Assembly (NCBI RefSeq): GCF_009905375.1
Contig: NC_133647.1
Span: 170,730,790 to 170,794,789 of the forward strand
Direction of reading: 5' to 3'
Length of the DNA: 64,000 nucleotides
DNA from: Apium graveolens
Lineage: Eukaryota > Streptophyta > Magnoliopsida > Apiales > Apiaceae
Under the pieces are notes generated by a model. The model searched no databases, was not told where the DNA came from, and saw nothing but the letters and a program-made list of their open reading frames with translations. Both the position numbers and the translations under genes were made by a program. This document shows positions 44,560-57,737 of this stretch, piece by piece; the stretch's first letter is position 1; each line of letters starts with the position of its first letter.

Positions 44560-46812
44560 TCAGAGTTCTCGAGTTATACATGAATCCTCCACCTCCATAT
44601 CATTATAAATAGTAGCATATCCCAAAGAAGACTCACCTGAATTAAATAAGTTACATCAATAAATAACAAAATAATGCATGTATTTTTTTTAAAATTAAAA
44701 AAATGATTATAAATGATACTACCTTTCATTTCAGCAGCCCACAACCAACTTTGAGCACACATCAAGGCTTCTATTGTGGTAGGATGAAGTCTATTACGAT
44801 GTGGACTCACCAATCTTCCGCTAGAGCTAAAGGCTGACTCCGAGGCTACAGTCGATGCTGGAACAGCTAAAAAATCTCGAGCCATGCAAGCTAAGGTTGG
44901 ATACTTAGGTGCGTTTAACTTCCACCACGATAACACATCAAAACCCTCAGCCTTTGTCCAAACATCCTCATCCAAATAATGTTCAAACTCAGATTTTATG
45001 AAATCCACCTTCTTACGTTTTTTGGTACTTATAAATAAGTCATATTGTGAAGCATTTTCAGTACTAGCTATTTTTGATAAAGTACCAGATTCATCATTAC
45101 CTTCTATACTTGAATTTAGTTTTTGATGGTACTCCCTTAGCAAAGAGAAACAAAGATCACGGACCTTTTCAACTTCAGCGAGAGCGCATGCTCCAAAAAT
45201 CTTATCAAAATAGAACTGTAATACCTCCAACTTGTATCTAGGATCTAACACCGTGGAAACTCCAACAACACCATGAATCACATCCCAATATTTCTCAAAT
45301 TTCAATAACATTTTCTCTGCCATTTTTTTTATAATAAAATTTGGACTTTCCCGCCATTCCGTCATAGCAAGGCGAATCTCACAAATATTAATGAAGCAAG
45401 TATTGGCAGTGGGATACTTTGTTCCAGAAAATATTTCAGTTGCTTTGTAAAAAGATTTCAGCTTTTCACACACTTCTTTAACAAATTCCTATTCTTCTGG
45501 AGAAGGGACACTTTTATATTGAGTGTCCTTACGACTCAATCTAATAAACACATCCCTATACAGTAATGCAGTTTCAAGCATCAAGTAGGTTGAGTTCCAC
45601 CTAGTTACACAGTCAAGTCCTAACTTTTTAGTATTTGAATTACGTAATTGTCAGACCGTTTCCTCAAATCTCTCTTCCCTTTTAGGTGTTGCTGTCCAAT
45701 AAGCAACCGACTCCCTAATTTTTCCAACTCCAACCTTTATTTCATCGAATCCATCTTTTACAATTAGGTTTAAAATATGTACTGAACAACGCATGTGAAA
45801 TAAATTACCACCTGCCAAAAGTGATGAATTATCTAACCTTTTTAGCATCGATTCAATCATGGCATCATTGGTCGTACAATTATCAACGGTCACACATGAA
45901 ATCTTTTTGTCCAGGTTCCAATCCATTAAACAATCAACCAAATGCTCACATAAGACATCTTTAGTGTGTGGACAAGGCACATATATAAACCTAAAAAAAA
46001 ATCCAAAATAGAAAACAATTACTAGTCTAACCGATCATGTACTAAAACTCAATATTTAGCAAAACGTAATTTGCATACCTCATGATACGACTTTGCAAAG
46101 TCCACGAATCATCAATGAAATGTGACGTGACTGCCATGTATCCTTTTTTTTGATTGCTCGCGGTCCACATGTCCGTTGTGATAGCAATTCTACTTTTGTT
46201 GCTCTCCATCAAACTCAATGCCTTCACTTTTTCAAACTCATAAATTCGAAAAATCTCACTTTTTATTGTATTTCTACATGGAACCTTAAACAGCGGCTGC
46301 AATGAAGCTGAATACCTCTTAAATCCAATATGATCAACAATAGAAAGAGGGTATTCGTGCATTATTATCATAGTTGCGAGCTCTTTCTTGGATGCGGCTT
46401 GATCAAAACTATAAGAGGCCATATGTGGATGATCTTTATTGAAGTTGCTTGTCAACAATTTCTGTCTTATATTTTCATTCTTCGAATGCTTCTTCGTATA
46501 ATGATTCTTCAAGTGCGACGTTCCAGAAGTACCTTTAGCACAAAGTTCTTCTGGGCAATATTTGCAAAATGCTCTTAGAACACCATTAACTTTCCTCCTA
46601 ACAAAATGGTTCCATACTTCACTTCTTAATTTTGTACTACCCTTTCCTTCTTGACTGTTTGATTGTACCTGAGCATCATCATTACGGTTTAAATCTGGGC
46701 CAGTTACATCCGGGCTTGAATTACTATCATTGAAACCAGACTGAGGTTCTGGCCCGGAGGGATTTGATTTTGTAGGTTCAGAACTTTCATCTACCGGTGA
46801 CTCAGAGTTCAT
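44560..46812 (-). pseudogene. hAT transposase (BED zinc finger, RNase H-like, hAT C-terminal)
   Basis: Exons on the minus strand: 46812-46079, 45990-44723 and 44636-44560, GT-AG borders, in-frame sum of 693 codons including stops. A further 5' exon is possible. Seen in order: a Ser/Asp-rich N terminus, a BED zinc finger (VWNHFVRRKV, FCKYC, HLKNHYTKKH), the catalytic domain start ITTDMWTASNQKKGYM with the first Asp, CVTVDNCTTND, HMRCSVHILNLIVKDG, STVLDPRYKLEVLQFYF, and the C-terminal dimerisation domain WWKLNAPKYPTLACMARDFL with STVASESAFSSSGR. Two in-frame stops (TGA at 45653-45651, TAG at 45491-45489) look like single transitions from Arg and Trp codons, so the gene was lost recently. Confidence 0.93.
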
Positions 46813-47312
46813 GATATATTGATAATGACTGTGTGTCGGTGACTCGGTGTCGGAGTCTACCACAAATAAATAAGAACATAAATCCAAATTCAGAAAAAAA
46901 ATCAACACAGGAATATTAAATAGGGTTCAGAGTTCAGACTTAATTAATAGGATACGAATCCTATATTCTTAAATCTCAATAAATTATTTAAACTATCAAA
47001 CACATATAGAAAACCTAGGGTTTACATTCTTACTTGCTTTGTAGTTAAATCGAAGAAGTAAGAACATTGTTATTGAATCTGATTGAAGAACGTTGTAATT
47101 GAATCTGATTGAAGAATGTTGTAATTGATTTGAACCTGCTCCGCACGTTGTTGATTTGAACCTAGGGTGAGTCTCTGTGTTTTGTGAAGAGGGAAAGGAG
47201 AGGAACTGTCGAACTGAGGAAGTCAGGAAGATGCTACTAGCAATAATAATTAATAAGTAACATAATATAACATTATTAGTATATATATAATATAATATAT
47301 TTATATTTTAAA

Positions 47313-47520
47313 ATGGGTTTCGGTTCGGGTTTGGGTTCGGGTCGGATTGAAACGGGTTTCGGGTTTTCGGGTCGGGTTCGGAACGGTATGGCCTAAAACC
47401 AAACCCGACCCGAAAATATTTCGGGTTTAAAAATTAAACCCGAACCCAAACCCGAAAAAATCGGGTTCGGTAAAACCCAATCGGGTCGGTACGGATCGGA
47501 TATCCATCGGTTCGGTACAA
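47313..47520. repeat. Right subterminal (CGGGTT)n array of the hAT element
   Basis: GGGTTTCGGTTCGGGTTTGG, CGGGTCGGGTTCGG and related units, including AACCCGAACCCAAACCCG, mirror the left array. Confidence 0.8.
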
Positions 47521-47759
47521 ATTGCCATCCCTAGGCATAGAGTTTACACTATAAGTGTTACGATTATCGAAGTTATTATTCCTTATAACTCTAGCAGCTC
47601 TCGTGATAATTTGTTCATCAATGAGAGAGGACAGTTCCATATTGTAACAGAGTTTATTGTGTTGAATAAAATCTTTTTTCTGTTACTTGAGTTCTTATAT
47701 TCGATTTGATTGTGCTAAACACTGTATTCAACCCCCTTCTACAGTGTGTGTGACCTAAC

Positions 47760-48229
47760 AAACCCAAGTGATTTCGTCAACCGTGGAGGTACCTCCTCAT
47801 TCAACTTATGCATCCACCCAAGGAGAAGCCCAGATAGGGGCAACTGAACCTCAGCCACAAGGGACGATTCTCTCGGCTACTCAAGGTACGAATCCCCAAC
47901 TTCAACAACTACAGGCACCTGTGACTTCTTGACCCATTGGATATGAGTATTCAACTGTTATGACTACTAATCCCCCTATATGAGATGCCCCTTTACCCCA
48001 AGGTTGGAGGAAGTGGACATGCTAGGCGAAGTGAAACACAAGGGCGATCGCCTCCTATATACAAGGTTTGGCTTCTATCCCTGAGGATCAAGAATTTTCT
48101 AGTCCTTACACTGAAAGAGACTCCGAATCTTCGGATGATGAAGTGGCCCCAAGAAGGAGGCGTGCTAGCAAAGAGCCGATGGCTGATGGTCGCTAACGTC
48201 CTAGGAGCACCTAAGGGATGAATTCCCAA
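47760..48229 (+). pseudogene. Second gypsy element: duplicated gag fragment (copy A)
   Basis: Starts AACCCAAGTGATTTCG directly after the left copia LTR and matches 58569-59036 (copy B) almost base for base, ending at GAATTCCCAA. The frame has stops near 47931 and 47979 that copy B lacks. It breaks abruptly into copia gag at 48230. Confidence 0.9.
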
Positions 48230-49689
48230 AGAAGCTGCCTCAAAAAAAAGGCAAGGGCAAGGCTCTCATTACAAAGTCTGATACTGAGTCATCAAGTTAT
48301 GATAGTAATGATGACTCAGAAACTGAAAGTATATCTGAGATAGACCCTGATGAAGAGATGATGAAGCTGTGTGCTCTTATGGTGAAAGGGATCACAAAGA
48401 TTGCATACAGAAAATTCAGGAGAGGAAAGAATTTTCCCAGGAAAGGTGCAAGTTGTGATAAGAAAGGTTTCAGAAAATCTGAAGGCAAAAGAGGAAAGTC
48501 TGATAGAGGAGATTACTCAAATGTTAAATGCTACAACTGTGGTGAGAAAGGCCACATATCTCCAGATTACAGAAAAGGGAAAAGTGACAAAGGCAAGGCT
48601 CTTGTCACAAATAAGAAAAGCTGGTCAGATGCTTCAGATTCTGAGGATGAGGAAAACTATGCCTTGATGGAAAATGCTGATAGCAGTTCTGATACTGCTG
48701 ACCTAACGGTACCTCAAACTACTTATGCCTTTCATACTGATGATATTAATGAGTTGAGAAGATATCTTAAAACCATGTTCATTAGTTATAAAGATCAAAC
48801 TTTAACATGTGAAAGATTAACTTCTGAAAATCTTGATTATAAAAAAAGGAATGATTATTTAGAAAAAGAGTTAGTCATGTTCCATCAAACTCAGAAAGAT
48901 AGAGATGATGCCTTTTATGTTAGGGATGCAGTGTTAAAAATGAATGAATCTCTTAAAACTGAGTTAGAAAAGGAAAGAGAGATTATCAAGACTTGGACTA
49001 ACTCTGGTAAAGTAACTCAGGATATTCTTAGTAGTGGAAACTGGAAAAAGGGCTTAGGTTATGGAGATGATAAGAACAATAAGGGAACTGTAAAAACTGA
49101 GCCTATAGTTGTTAAACAAAAACCAAAGGTAAATCCTGTTAAGTTTGTAACTGCAAAGTCTGATATTGAGAAATCAGAAGTTAAGGAGAAAGTAACTTCT
49201 GACAAACCTAAACAGGATAAGCCAACTGAAGTTAACATAGGCTTAATGACTAAGAAGCAGCTTAAGCATAAGCTGAAAGATGTTAAGAATGTAAACAAGG
49301 TAAAGCCACCTAGGAAAAACAGGAATAAAAAGGAAGGTGTGAACAAAAGTAACAATTATAAGCCTATTCCTAATGCTCGTAGAAAAACATGTCATAACTG
49401 TGGAAATTCTAACCATCTGACTTCTTTTTGCAGGAAGAATAAGAATATAAACTCCTTACCTACAAAATCAGGAGTTAAGAGTCAGTCTGTTAGATATAAG
49501 CCACAAAATCTTTGTTTTCATTGTGGTAGTTTATGGCATTCCATTTATACTTGTAAGGAATATCATAGTTTGTACTATGATTACTATCAAATAAAACCTT
49601 CTGTAAAGAAAGTTAGCATTATTCCTTCTAGTATAAGTTCTGATGAAAAGTCTGATATTGCAAATTCTGATAAGAAAACTGTAATATAA
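48230..49689 (+). pseudogene. SIRE-like copia: gag, N-terminally truncated
   Basis: The frame is open from the breakpoint at ~48230 to 49689. It has Lys-rich KKGKGKA, acidic SDTESSSYDSNDDSE, then the zinc knuckle CYNCGEKGHISPDY (third ligand position has Asp where Cys is expected). A long charged coiled-coil-like part follows, with two more Cys/His motifs, CHNCGNSNHLTSFC and CFHCGSLWHSIYTC. The large, multi-knuckle Gag is typical of the SIRE lineage. The normal Gag N terminus is missing because of the rearrangement. Confidence 0.88.
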
Positions 49690-49699
49690 ACTCTGATGC

Positions 49700-52600
49700 T
49701 AAATCCGCTGCAAATGTTAACAAACTTAAAAAGGCCAAAAAATCCAAGCAAGTCTGGGTCCTTAAAACTAATCATTAGTGGTCTTTGTGATTGCAGGGCA
49801 ACAGGAAGAACATCCTAGTTCTGGACAGTGGATGTTCAGGACATATGACTGGAAATAAAGCCCTGCTATTAGACTTTGTGGAGAAAGCTGGCCCAGGTGT
49901 TTCTTATGGAGATGGCAACATTGGAAAAACTCTTGATATGGCAATATCAATCTTGGGAATGTCATCATTGAAAAAGTAGCTCTGGTCTCAGGACTTAAAA
50001 CAATCTGCTGAGTGTAAGTCAAATCTGTGACAGAGGTTATCATGTGGATTTTTTTGAAGAACACTGTGAAGTTGTAAGCAAATCTACAGGCAAAGTTGTT
50101 CTGGAAGGATACATGCATGATAACATTTATGAAGCCAAGCTTTCAACAAGTACTGATGGTTCTGCAATCTGTCTGTTGAGTAGAGCATCAATTGAAGAAA
50201 GCTGGGATTGGCACAAGAAACTCTCTCATTTAAATTTTAACAATATAAATGAACTAGTCAAGAAAGATCTTGTGAGAGGACTGTCAAAATCAGTATTTGC
50301 TCCTGATGGCCTTTGTGATTCATGTCAGAAGGCAAAACAAAGAAAATCTTCATTCAAGAGCAAGATTGAATCATCAATTCTTGAGCCTTATCACCTACTA
50401 CATGTTGATCTATTTGGTCCAGTCAATGTCATGTCTATTGCAAAGAAGAAATATGCTATGGTCATAGTGGATGAGTTCACCAAATACACATGGGTGTATT
50501 TCTTGCACCCAAAAAGTGAAACTGCATCTATCTTGATTGATCATGTCAAGCAACTGGATAAATTGGTCAAAGATTCTATGAAGATCATAAGAAGTGATAA
50601 TGGCACTGAGTTCAAGAATTTGATCATGGAAGAGTTCTGCAAAGACCATGTAATAAAGCAGGAATTTTCTGCTCCCGGAACTCCACAGCAAAATGGAGTT
50701 GTTGAAAGAAAGAATAGAACTCTTATTGAAGCTACACGAACTATGCTTGATGAAGCAAAGTTGCCATCCTACTTTTGGGCTGAAGTTGTGCAGACTGCTT
50801 GTTTTACTCAGAATACAACACTTATCAACAAGCATGGAAAAACACCATATAAGATGGTGAAGAAAAAGAAGCCAAATCTGAAGTATTTTCATGTATTTGG
50901 ATGCAAGTGTGTTGTTCTTAAGACTCATCCCGAACAGCTATCCAAATTTGATCTAAAAATTGATGAAGGAATTTTTGTTGGATATCCACTTTCTATAAAA
51001 GCCTTCAAAGTCTATAATTTAAGAACAAGGGTTGTCATGGAATCTATCAATGTCTCTTTTGATGATAAGAAGATTACTGGACTTGAAGATTTCAATGATC
51101 ATGATCAGCTGAGATTCGAAAATGAAGTTTTAAATTCTGATTCTGTAAATCCTGACAATCTAAATCCTGATACTGCAAACTCTGATGGATTAAACTCTGA
51201 TGTTATTGAAACTGTGGTGACTACGCCTAAGGAAAATGCACCTGTCCAGGGGGAGCATACTGAAGATCCAACCACATCTCAAGAAGCATCGGAACCTACA
51301 ACAGGCTCTTCAAGTTCTGATGGGCCAAGTTCTGATAATTCTGGAAACTCATGTTCTGATATTTCTGGAAACTTAAATAATGAAGGATCCAACTCAGAGA
51401 GCATAATTTCAGGGGGAGCATCAGAAAATGTTGATGGAGACAGCATGGATCATGGGGGAGCATCCAGTTCTAGAGAAAACCTTCCATCTGTAAGGAAGTG
51501 GACTAAAGCATATACACCTGACTTAATTATTGGAAATCCTGATGCAGGTGTCAGAACTAGAACAACTATATCAAATGAATGTCTTTATCATTCTTTTCTT
51601 TCTCAGACTGAACCAAAGAAAGTTCAAGAAGCTCTTCAAGATGCTGATTGGGTGCAAGCAATGCAGGAAGAGTTAAATGAATTAGAAAGAAATAAAGTCT
51701 GGACTTTAGTGCCAAGACCAAGGAACAGGTCTGTTGTTGGTACAAAATGGGTGTTCAGAAACAAAACTGACAGTGATGGCATAATTACAAGGAACAAAGC
51801 AAGGCTGGTTGCAAAAGAATACTCTCAACATGAGGAAATTGATTATGATGAAACATTTGCACCAGTTGCTAGATTGGAAGCCATAAGGATATTTTTGGCT
51901 TATGTTGCTCACAAGAAGTTTAAAGTCTTTCAAATGGATGTGAAAAGTGCTTTTCTCAATGGAGAATTGGAAGAAGAGGTATATGTTGAACAACCTCCAG
52001 GCTTTGTAGATCCCAAATTTCCCAATAATGTCTACCGGCTTGATAAAGTACTTTATGGCCTTAAGCAAGCTCCAAGAGCATGGTATGAGACATTAGCTCA
52101 GTTTCTTCTGGAAAGTGAATATAACAGAGGGACTATTGACAAAATATTGTTCTACCTCAACCATGGAAATGACTTACTTTTGGTGCAAATATATGTTGAT
52201 GATATCATTTTTGGTTCTACAAATGACAGACTTTGTAAGAAGTTTGCCAAGCTGATACAGTCAAGATATCAAATGAGTATGATGGGAGAACTTAACTATT
52301 TTCTGGGCCTTCAAGTCAAGCAGAATGAAGAAGGAACTTTTATTTGCCAATCTAAGTACACCGAAAATTTGTTGAAGAAATTTGGAATGCAGGATTGTTC
52401 AAGAGCATCCACTCCTATGGCCACTGCAACAAAATTGGATAAAGATACTGGTTAAATCAGTAGATATTACTGATTATGGAGGTATGATTGGCTCTCTACT
52501 CTATCTAACTGCAAGTAGACCTGATATCATGTATGCTACCTGTCTTTGTGCAAGATTTCAAGCAGATCCAAGAGAACCTCACTTAACAGTTGTGAAAAGA

Positions 52601-53149
52601 ATTTTCAAGTACCTTAAGGGTACAGCTGATCTGGGATTGTGGTATCCTAGAGAATCAGACTTTAAGCTAATAGGTTACTCAGATGCAGATTTTGCAGGAT
52701 GCAAAATTGACAGGAAAAACATAAGTGGAAGCTGCCAATTTCTTAGAGGCAGATTGGTTTCTTGGTTTAGCAAGAAACAGAAGTCAATTTCCACATCAAC
52801 TGCAGAAGAAGAATACATTACTGTAGGAAGCTGTTGTGCACAAATTCTTTGGATGAAGAATCAGTTACTGGATTATGGGTTAGAGTTTTCTAAAATCCCT
52901 ATTTACTGTGATAATCAAAGTGCTATTGCTATGACAGGTAATCCAGTTCAACACTCAATGACAAAGCACATCGGCATAAGGTACCACTTCATAAGGGAAC
53001 ATGTGGATGAAGGTACAGTGGAATTGCATTTTGTTCCCACAGATCAACAACTAGCAGGTATCTTCACAAAACGATTGTGTGAAGCTACTTTTACAAGATT
53101 GGTAAATGAACTTGGAATGGTTTCAGGTTCTTTCTCTAAATCTGCTTAG
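49700..53149 (+). pseudogene. SIRE-like copia: pol (protease, integrase, RT, RNase H)
   Basis: Protease is at 49791-49979 (NILVLDSGCSGHMTGNK, D-S-G intact), then a frameshift. The frame 50044-52455 covers GAG-pre-integrase ([18 protein letters not shown]), integrase ([31 protein letters not shown]) and RT ([50 protein letters not shown]). A one-base insertion near 52454 shifts the end into 52382-53149, with RNase H (GYSDADFAG, STAEEEYI, YCDNQSAI, TKHIGIRYHF). Motifs are intact, but the chain is broken in at least two places. Confidence 0.93.
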
Positions 53150-55080
53150 TTTATGTTCTGATACATCAGACTTTATGATCAGTATTTACAGATATTACTA
53201 TCTTTGTGTATTTTGTGCTTAAATTGAAAATTACTTAAGTGCTGATTGTTGTCTGATGTGAATTTCTAAACTCTGATAGTGATATGAAAGTTTCTGTGAC
53301 TATTCAATCCAATGAGGATAACTGTGCTAGATGCTGACCTAGTAATCTTTAATATACTAAAGATCCCATGTTTGAAGTAATTGTTTATGTGGAAATCTTT
53401 TTAACACAAGCAAATTCTGATATTGAGCTTAGTTAAGTTTACTTTGTGTATCTTATTACTAAGTCAAAAACTAGAACAGTGCTTCTTATCTGTTAAGTTC
53501 TGATGTTAGTAAATCTGGTGGATGTACTAAGTGCTGATAAGCCTCACTTATCAAAAGAAAAAAAAAAGAAAAGAAATAAAAATCAGGTACTCCTTTGAGA
53601 TCTAGAGTAAAAATGTGGAAGGGAAGACCCAAGTGCATTGCCGGTATTAAGTAATATGCATTATAAAAGCAAAATAAAATTTTCTTGGTGACTTTTCACA
53701 CTCTATGATTACCGGAGAAATACTCTGATAACATCATAAATTCTGATAAGCAGTCATGACTCACTTACACTGAGAAGCCACTATAACATAGAATTTCAAA
53801 AGATGCATAAAATGAGCACAAAACAGTTGAGGTGGACTCATGCATGAACTCATTCTAAAGTAGACTTCAGAATAATGACAGATTTTAAGTAAAGTTCTTA
53901 GTTATGCCTTATTTTTAAGATGTACTGAAGTGAATCAAACTTTACTCTGTGTCTGATATTTAGCTTAATGCACACGCTTACACTCCATATGAATGATGAA
54001 AATTACTGTGGTGATCAATGTTATTTTAGATGAACAGTCTATGTGTCAGATTGCATAAATTCTGAGGACAAGTTCTGATGGAAGTTCTGATGATTAAGTT
54101 CTGATGAAACCATATCAGCATTTGTGTGAAGAATTACAGGAATACACATTCACTTTTCGAGTTAAGTAGCCATATTCTGATGACTTTTAAATCCTGATAA
54201 TAATCAAGTTCTGATGCTGACGTGACAGTATTTATTTACTTGGTTTATTTTTGGTCATTACCTGAACGATAATATTTTTACAGAATATTGGTTAATGTGA
54301 GATAAAATAGTCATAATCATTATGGGTTAGTGGTTAGCGTGTATGTCTTGAAAACCTGCATGCGCACAGTAATTATTATCATATCCCGTGCCCATTAACT
54401 CTGACTTTAGATCTTTTACTGACTGTTATTATTACACATCAGTCTAGGGAGTTGAGGGGTCATTATTTTTACTTGTAATGTTTAAATGACTGATCATTCT
54501 TCAGTAAAACCACATGTGTTCATCTCTCTCAAACGATGGCACATTTTAGTTGGTTTTACTCTTATGGCACAAAAACTGTGCACATTTTTTGAAATGGAAT
54601 TCCAACTCCATATCCTATCAACAACATTCCATTCGTCATCTGGATTCAACTTCCATAGAACATTAAAAATGATCTGTTGTCTTTCCAAAGAGAAGCTCAT
54701 CTTCGTATTCTTAGACAACAGGAGCAAATCATTCGTCTTGCTATTCTCTTTGTTGAAAGTAGGAAGAATAATTAATTGTTATCCATCCGTTTCTCTTCAC
54801 CGTCAGCTTTGTCAGTCTTCTTAGACTAGGACTAAGGCTGTTGATGTTAGGAATCGTAGAATATGACTATCTTGTAATTTTTGCATGTTATTGATAAATT
54901 TCATCGAATGTAATCATCTGATATATCAATGAAATTTTCTTTAATTGCAAGATTTGTTCTTTGTTTCTCAAATTATGTGACTGTGCATGTTTAATTGCAA
55001 TTTATTAATCTTTACTTCATCGACTTTTAATTTTATATTGTGATGAATGTTTTGATTAAATTCTGTTGATTTGAGAAAAC
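53150..55080 (+). other. SIRE-like copia: non-coding spacer between pol and third region
   Basis: No convincing reading frame. It is remarkable for dense AAGTTCTGATG/ATTCTGATAA motifs (more than a dozen in 1.1 kb by eye). A stretch near 54325-54400 (GGGTTAGTGGTTAGCGTGTA) faintly resembles a tRNA-type box A, without a box B. Confidence 0.6.
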
Positions 55081-57737
55081 AACTGAGGAACAGGTTCCCA
55101 TATCAGAACCTGTTGTTGTAGAAGCTGAGAAGGTTTCTTCTCAGAAAGATACTGTAACAGGGAGTTCTAGGCCCCTCAAAAGGCTTAGAAAGTTAAATTC
55201 TGATGATAAAGCTCCTACAGTGTCTCCACCTTTGAGGAAATTAAAGAAATAGAGAGCTCATAGGGACATAGTTGAGTCAGATTCAGATGTAGTGGAAGCA
55301 GCTAAGGGGATCAAGAATCTCTGATCTCAACAGAACCTATTGTTATTGAATTACTTCCTTCTGCATAACATGACACTGCTCAAGCTAAAATACCTACACC
55401 TCCAATGTAACCTATAGTTGATCCAGTACATACTGAAGAACCAGGTACAAGTGCTGAAATTGATATTCATAACTTGATTGTGCCTGAGGTTTTGTATTTG
55501 GAAGCTCCACCAATTCAACTCACTCCACCATCAACATCAATTTTGGATGTTGATCAGAACCTGGATGCATATTAGAATTTAGAGGAAGATGTTGAAGCCT
55601 TTATAGCCTCACATACTGCTGTTTTATCTGAGGATGCTGATACTGCAGGCACTACAAGTTCTGATGCTGCTAATGAAGAAATTACTGGTGAAGCTGCTGC
55701 TAATTTGGATGCTGATGCAGCTGGTCCATCAGGACATGCACCTCAACAAACAATTCCTAAAGCTGAATTAGTCAAGAAGTTTGTTACAGGGGAAGCACCG
55801 GTACCTTGGAGTGAAACTCCTAGAGGAAAGGAGTGGACTAAAGAATGGAACACAGTTAGTTTTGTTCCTTTAGAAAAGATTCTTGCTGAGCATCTTGCAA
55901 AAGCTGATGAAATGCTGATAAATGATGATTTCAAGGCATAACTGAGAGTTACTGCATTGAGTACAAGGCACCTTCAAGGTCAACACTCAATAACTAATGA
56001 CAAGGTGAACAAAATTCATGAAGCTCTAATCCAGCAAGATATGAATGTGAAACTTGAAAAGAACAGATTTTTCAAGCCAACCTTTGACAGAATTGCCTAC
56101 ATTGAGAAAACTCAGGAGAAGCAACAAACTCAAATTGAAGAAATTCTGAAGAATTAAGCTTCTCACCAAAATCAACTCAATGAGATTTAATCCTCAGTGG
56201 ACTTGCTTGTCTCTCTTCTTTTACCTGTTGATGCCAAAAAGGGGGAGAAAGTGATTAAGTCCAAATGCAAATCTGTTCAGACACTGAAAGGAAAGGATGA
56301 TGGAAATGATGACCAGGGAAACTCTAATAAGGGTAGAGGTCAAGGTCAAGGCAAAGGGTTTTCATCAAGTAAAGCTAGAATTATAAGTCAGGGAACAAGT
56401 TCTGATACTGGGAGAAGAATAAGTTCTGATACTGGTAAATGGATAAGTTCTGATGAACATCTGGAACTTGATGAAGAAATTTCAAGGGAGTTATTTCTTA
56501 AAGAAAATCCAGGGATGGACTTTGAGAGTCTAAAGGAAGAAGAAGCTAGACTCAAAGCAGAAGGTGTCAAGACAAAATCTAAAAATTTTGTTGTTGAAAA
56601 GAAATTTCTGAAGCCTAAGGATATTGTGATAATGGAAAGAACAAGTTCTGAGGCAACAAAGGCCAAATCACAAATGGAAATTGATCCAAGGTCCAAGGGC
56701 AAAGAAAAAGTTGATGAACATGTAAAGGTTTATATGCCAGTCATGGATGAAGAAATAACTGATGATGAAGAAGATACTAGTCTTACTCTGATTTCAAAGA
56801 AGATTTCTCAAACAACCTCTGACATGGCTCATGTTGTTCAGAGTCAAGATGTAGTAAGTTCTGATATGACAGTGAAGCAAGCAACCTCTGACATAGCTTA
56901 AGTTGGCTTGATATCAGAAGATAAGGAAAAGGAAACCTCTGACTTGCTCATGTTAAACTTCAAAGATACTCTTACCAGGATTCACCAAAGCTAAACAGGC
57001 TCAACCTTTGAAGACTGCAACTAGTGGTTTTGAAGCAAGAGTTGTTACAGGAAAGGAAGCAAAAGATAAATCTGGGTTGGGTAGTTCTGATGAAAGAAGA
57101 GTATATAACACTACCAATGATCCAACTTTCTTAAGTGAACTAGGTGTTGGAGCAACTCCTGAAAGATTGAATCGACTTGAATCTGTACAAATGGTTTACC
57201 ATACCTTCTTGAAAGAACATATCTTGTTATATTTTAAGACAGATGGAAGGGTATACCAGATTAAGCAGAATGCTATACCACTGAAGTATTTTGAAGAACC
57301 GGAATATGTTATATTCCTACTTCAAGTGAAAGACAAATTAACAGATAGTGCTGCAGGATATTTAAAGTTTCAAATTCAAAGATAGAAGAAGCTTTATTCT
57401 GTAAAGTCTGACAGCACATACTGTCCCAAGTACAGAGATCACAAAGGTAATATTGTCGATATGAAGCCTAACTCTGCTAAGATTATAACTACTTTTTGGG
57501 TATAAGGCTGTGGAATTCAATCTAGAGTCTGACAAGGCATATCTGATTAGACTAGATCAGGAGATAAGAAAAGCTAAGATAAATGATCTCAGAGCAGCTA
57601 TTTTTCAAACTGGAGAAGATACAGCTGAATTGATAAATGCTAAAAGGAGAATGGTTAATGAACTTGAATATGCTGAGAGATGTTTGTTGAAGAACTATTT
57701 CAGGACAACTCCTGATATCAAAGAGATCAGAAATTGA
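55081..57737 (+). pseudogene. SIRE-like copia: envelope-like third region
   Basis: Broken frames (55105-55940, 55957-56157, 56197-56901, 57008-57385, 57510-57737) together resemble the third coding region downstream of pol in SIRE/Maximus copia elements. It is hydrophilic, with acidic and Ser/Thr-rich tracts (SSDAANEEITGEAAANLD), RPLKRLRKL, a QQDMNVKLEKN/QEKQQTQIEEIL coiled-coil-like part and Lys-rich KKGEKVIKSKCKS. No membrane helix is visible in the surviving parts. Function is not established for this region in plants. At least five stops or shifts are present. Confidence 0.65.

Larger units (their letters stand above)
43485..47533 (-). mobile_element. hAT DNA transposon with defective transposase
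   Basis: A 4,049-bp element with 12-bp perfect inverted termini TAGGGATGGCAA/TTGCCATCCCTA and an 8-bp target duplication GGCATAGA (43477-43484, 47534-47541). The empty site is visible in the right LTR as GACATAGA (58342-58349). GGGTTCGGGT/AACCCGAACCC-rich subterminal arrays lie at both ends. A hAT transposase gene runs on the minus strand. This is an autonomous-type structure disabled by two premature stops. Confidence 0.95.
43083..47759 (+). repeat. Left copia LTR, solo-LTR-like, split by a hAT element
   Basis: After removal of the hAT element and one 8-bp duplication the LTR is ~620 bp, matching the 621-bp right LTR. It carries AACCC target repeats on both sides, as a solo LTR does. A TATATAAA box is at 43465-43472. 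Confidence 0.9.

Noticed and set aside
47985..48229. 78-codon plus- and minus-strand frames (47985-48229, repeated at 58800-59036)
   Set aside because: They are alternative frames of the duplicated gypsy gag. Conservation between the two copies comes from the duplication.
54325..54400. tRNA-gene or SINE-like box A (TTAGTGGTTAGCGTG)
   Set aside because: There is no box B at the right distance, no cloverleaf and no target duplication. It lies inside the retroelement spacer.
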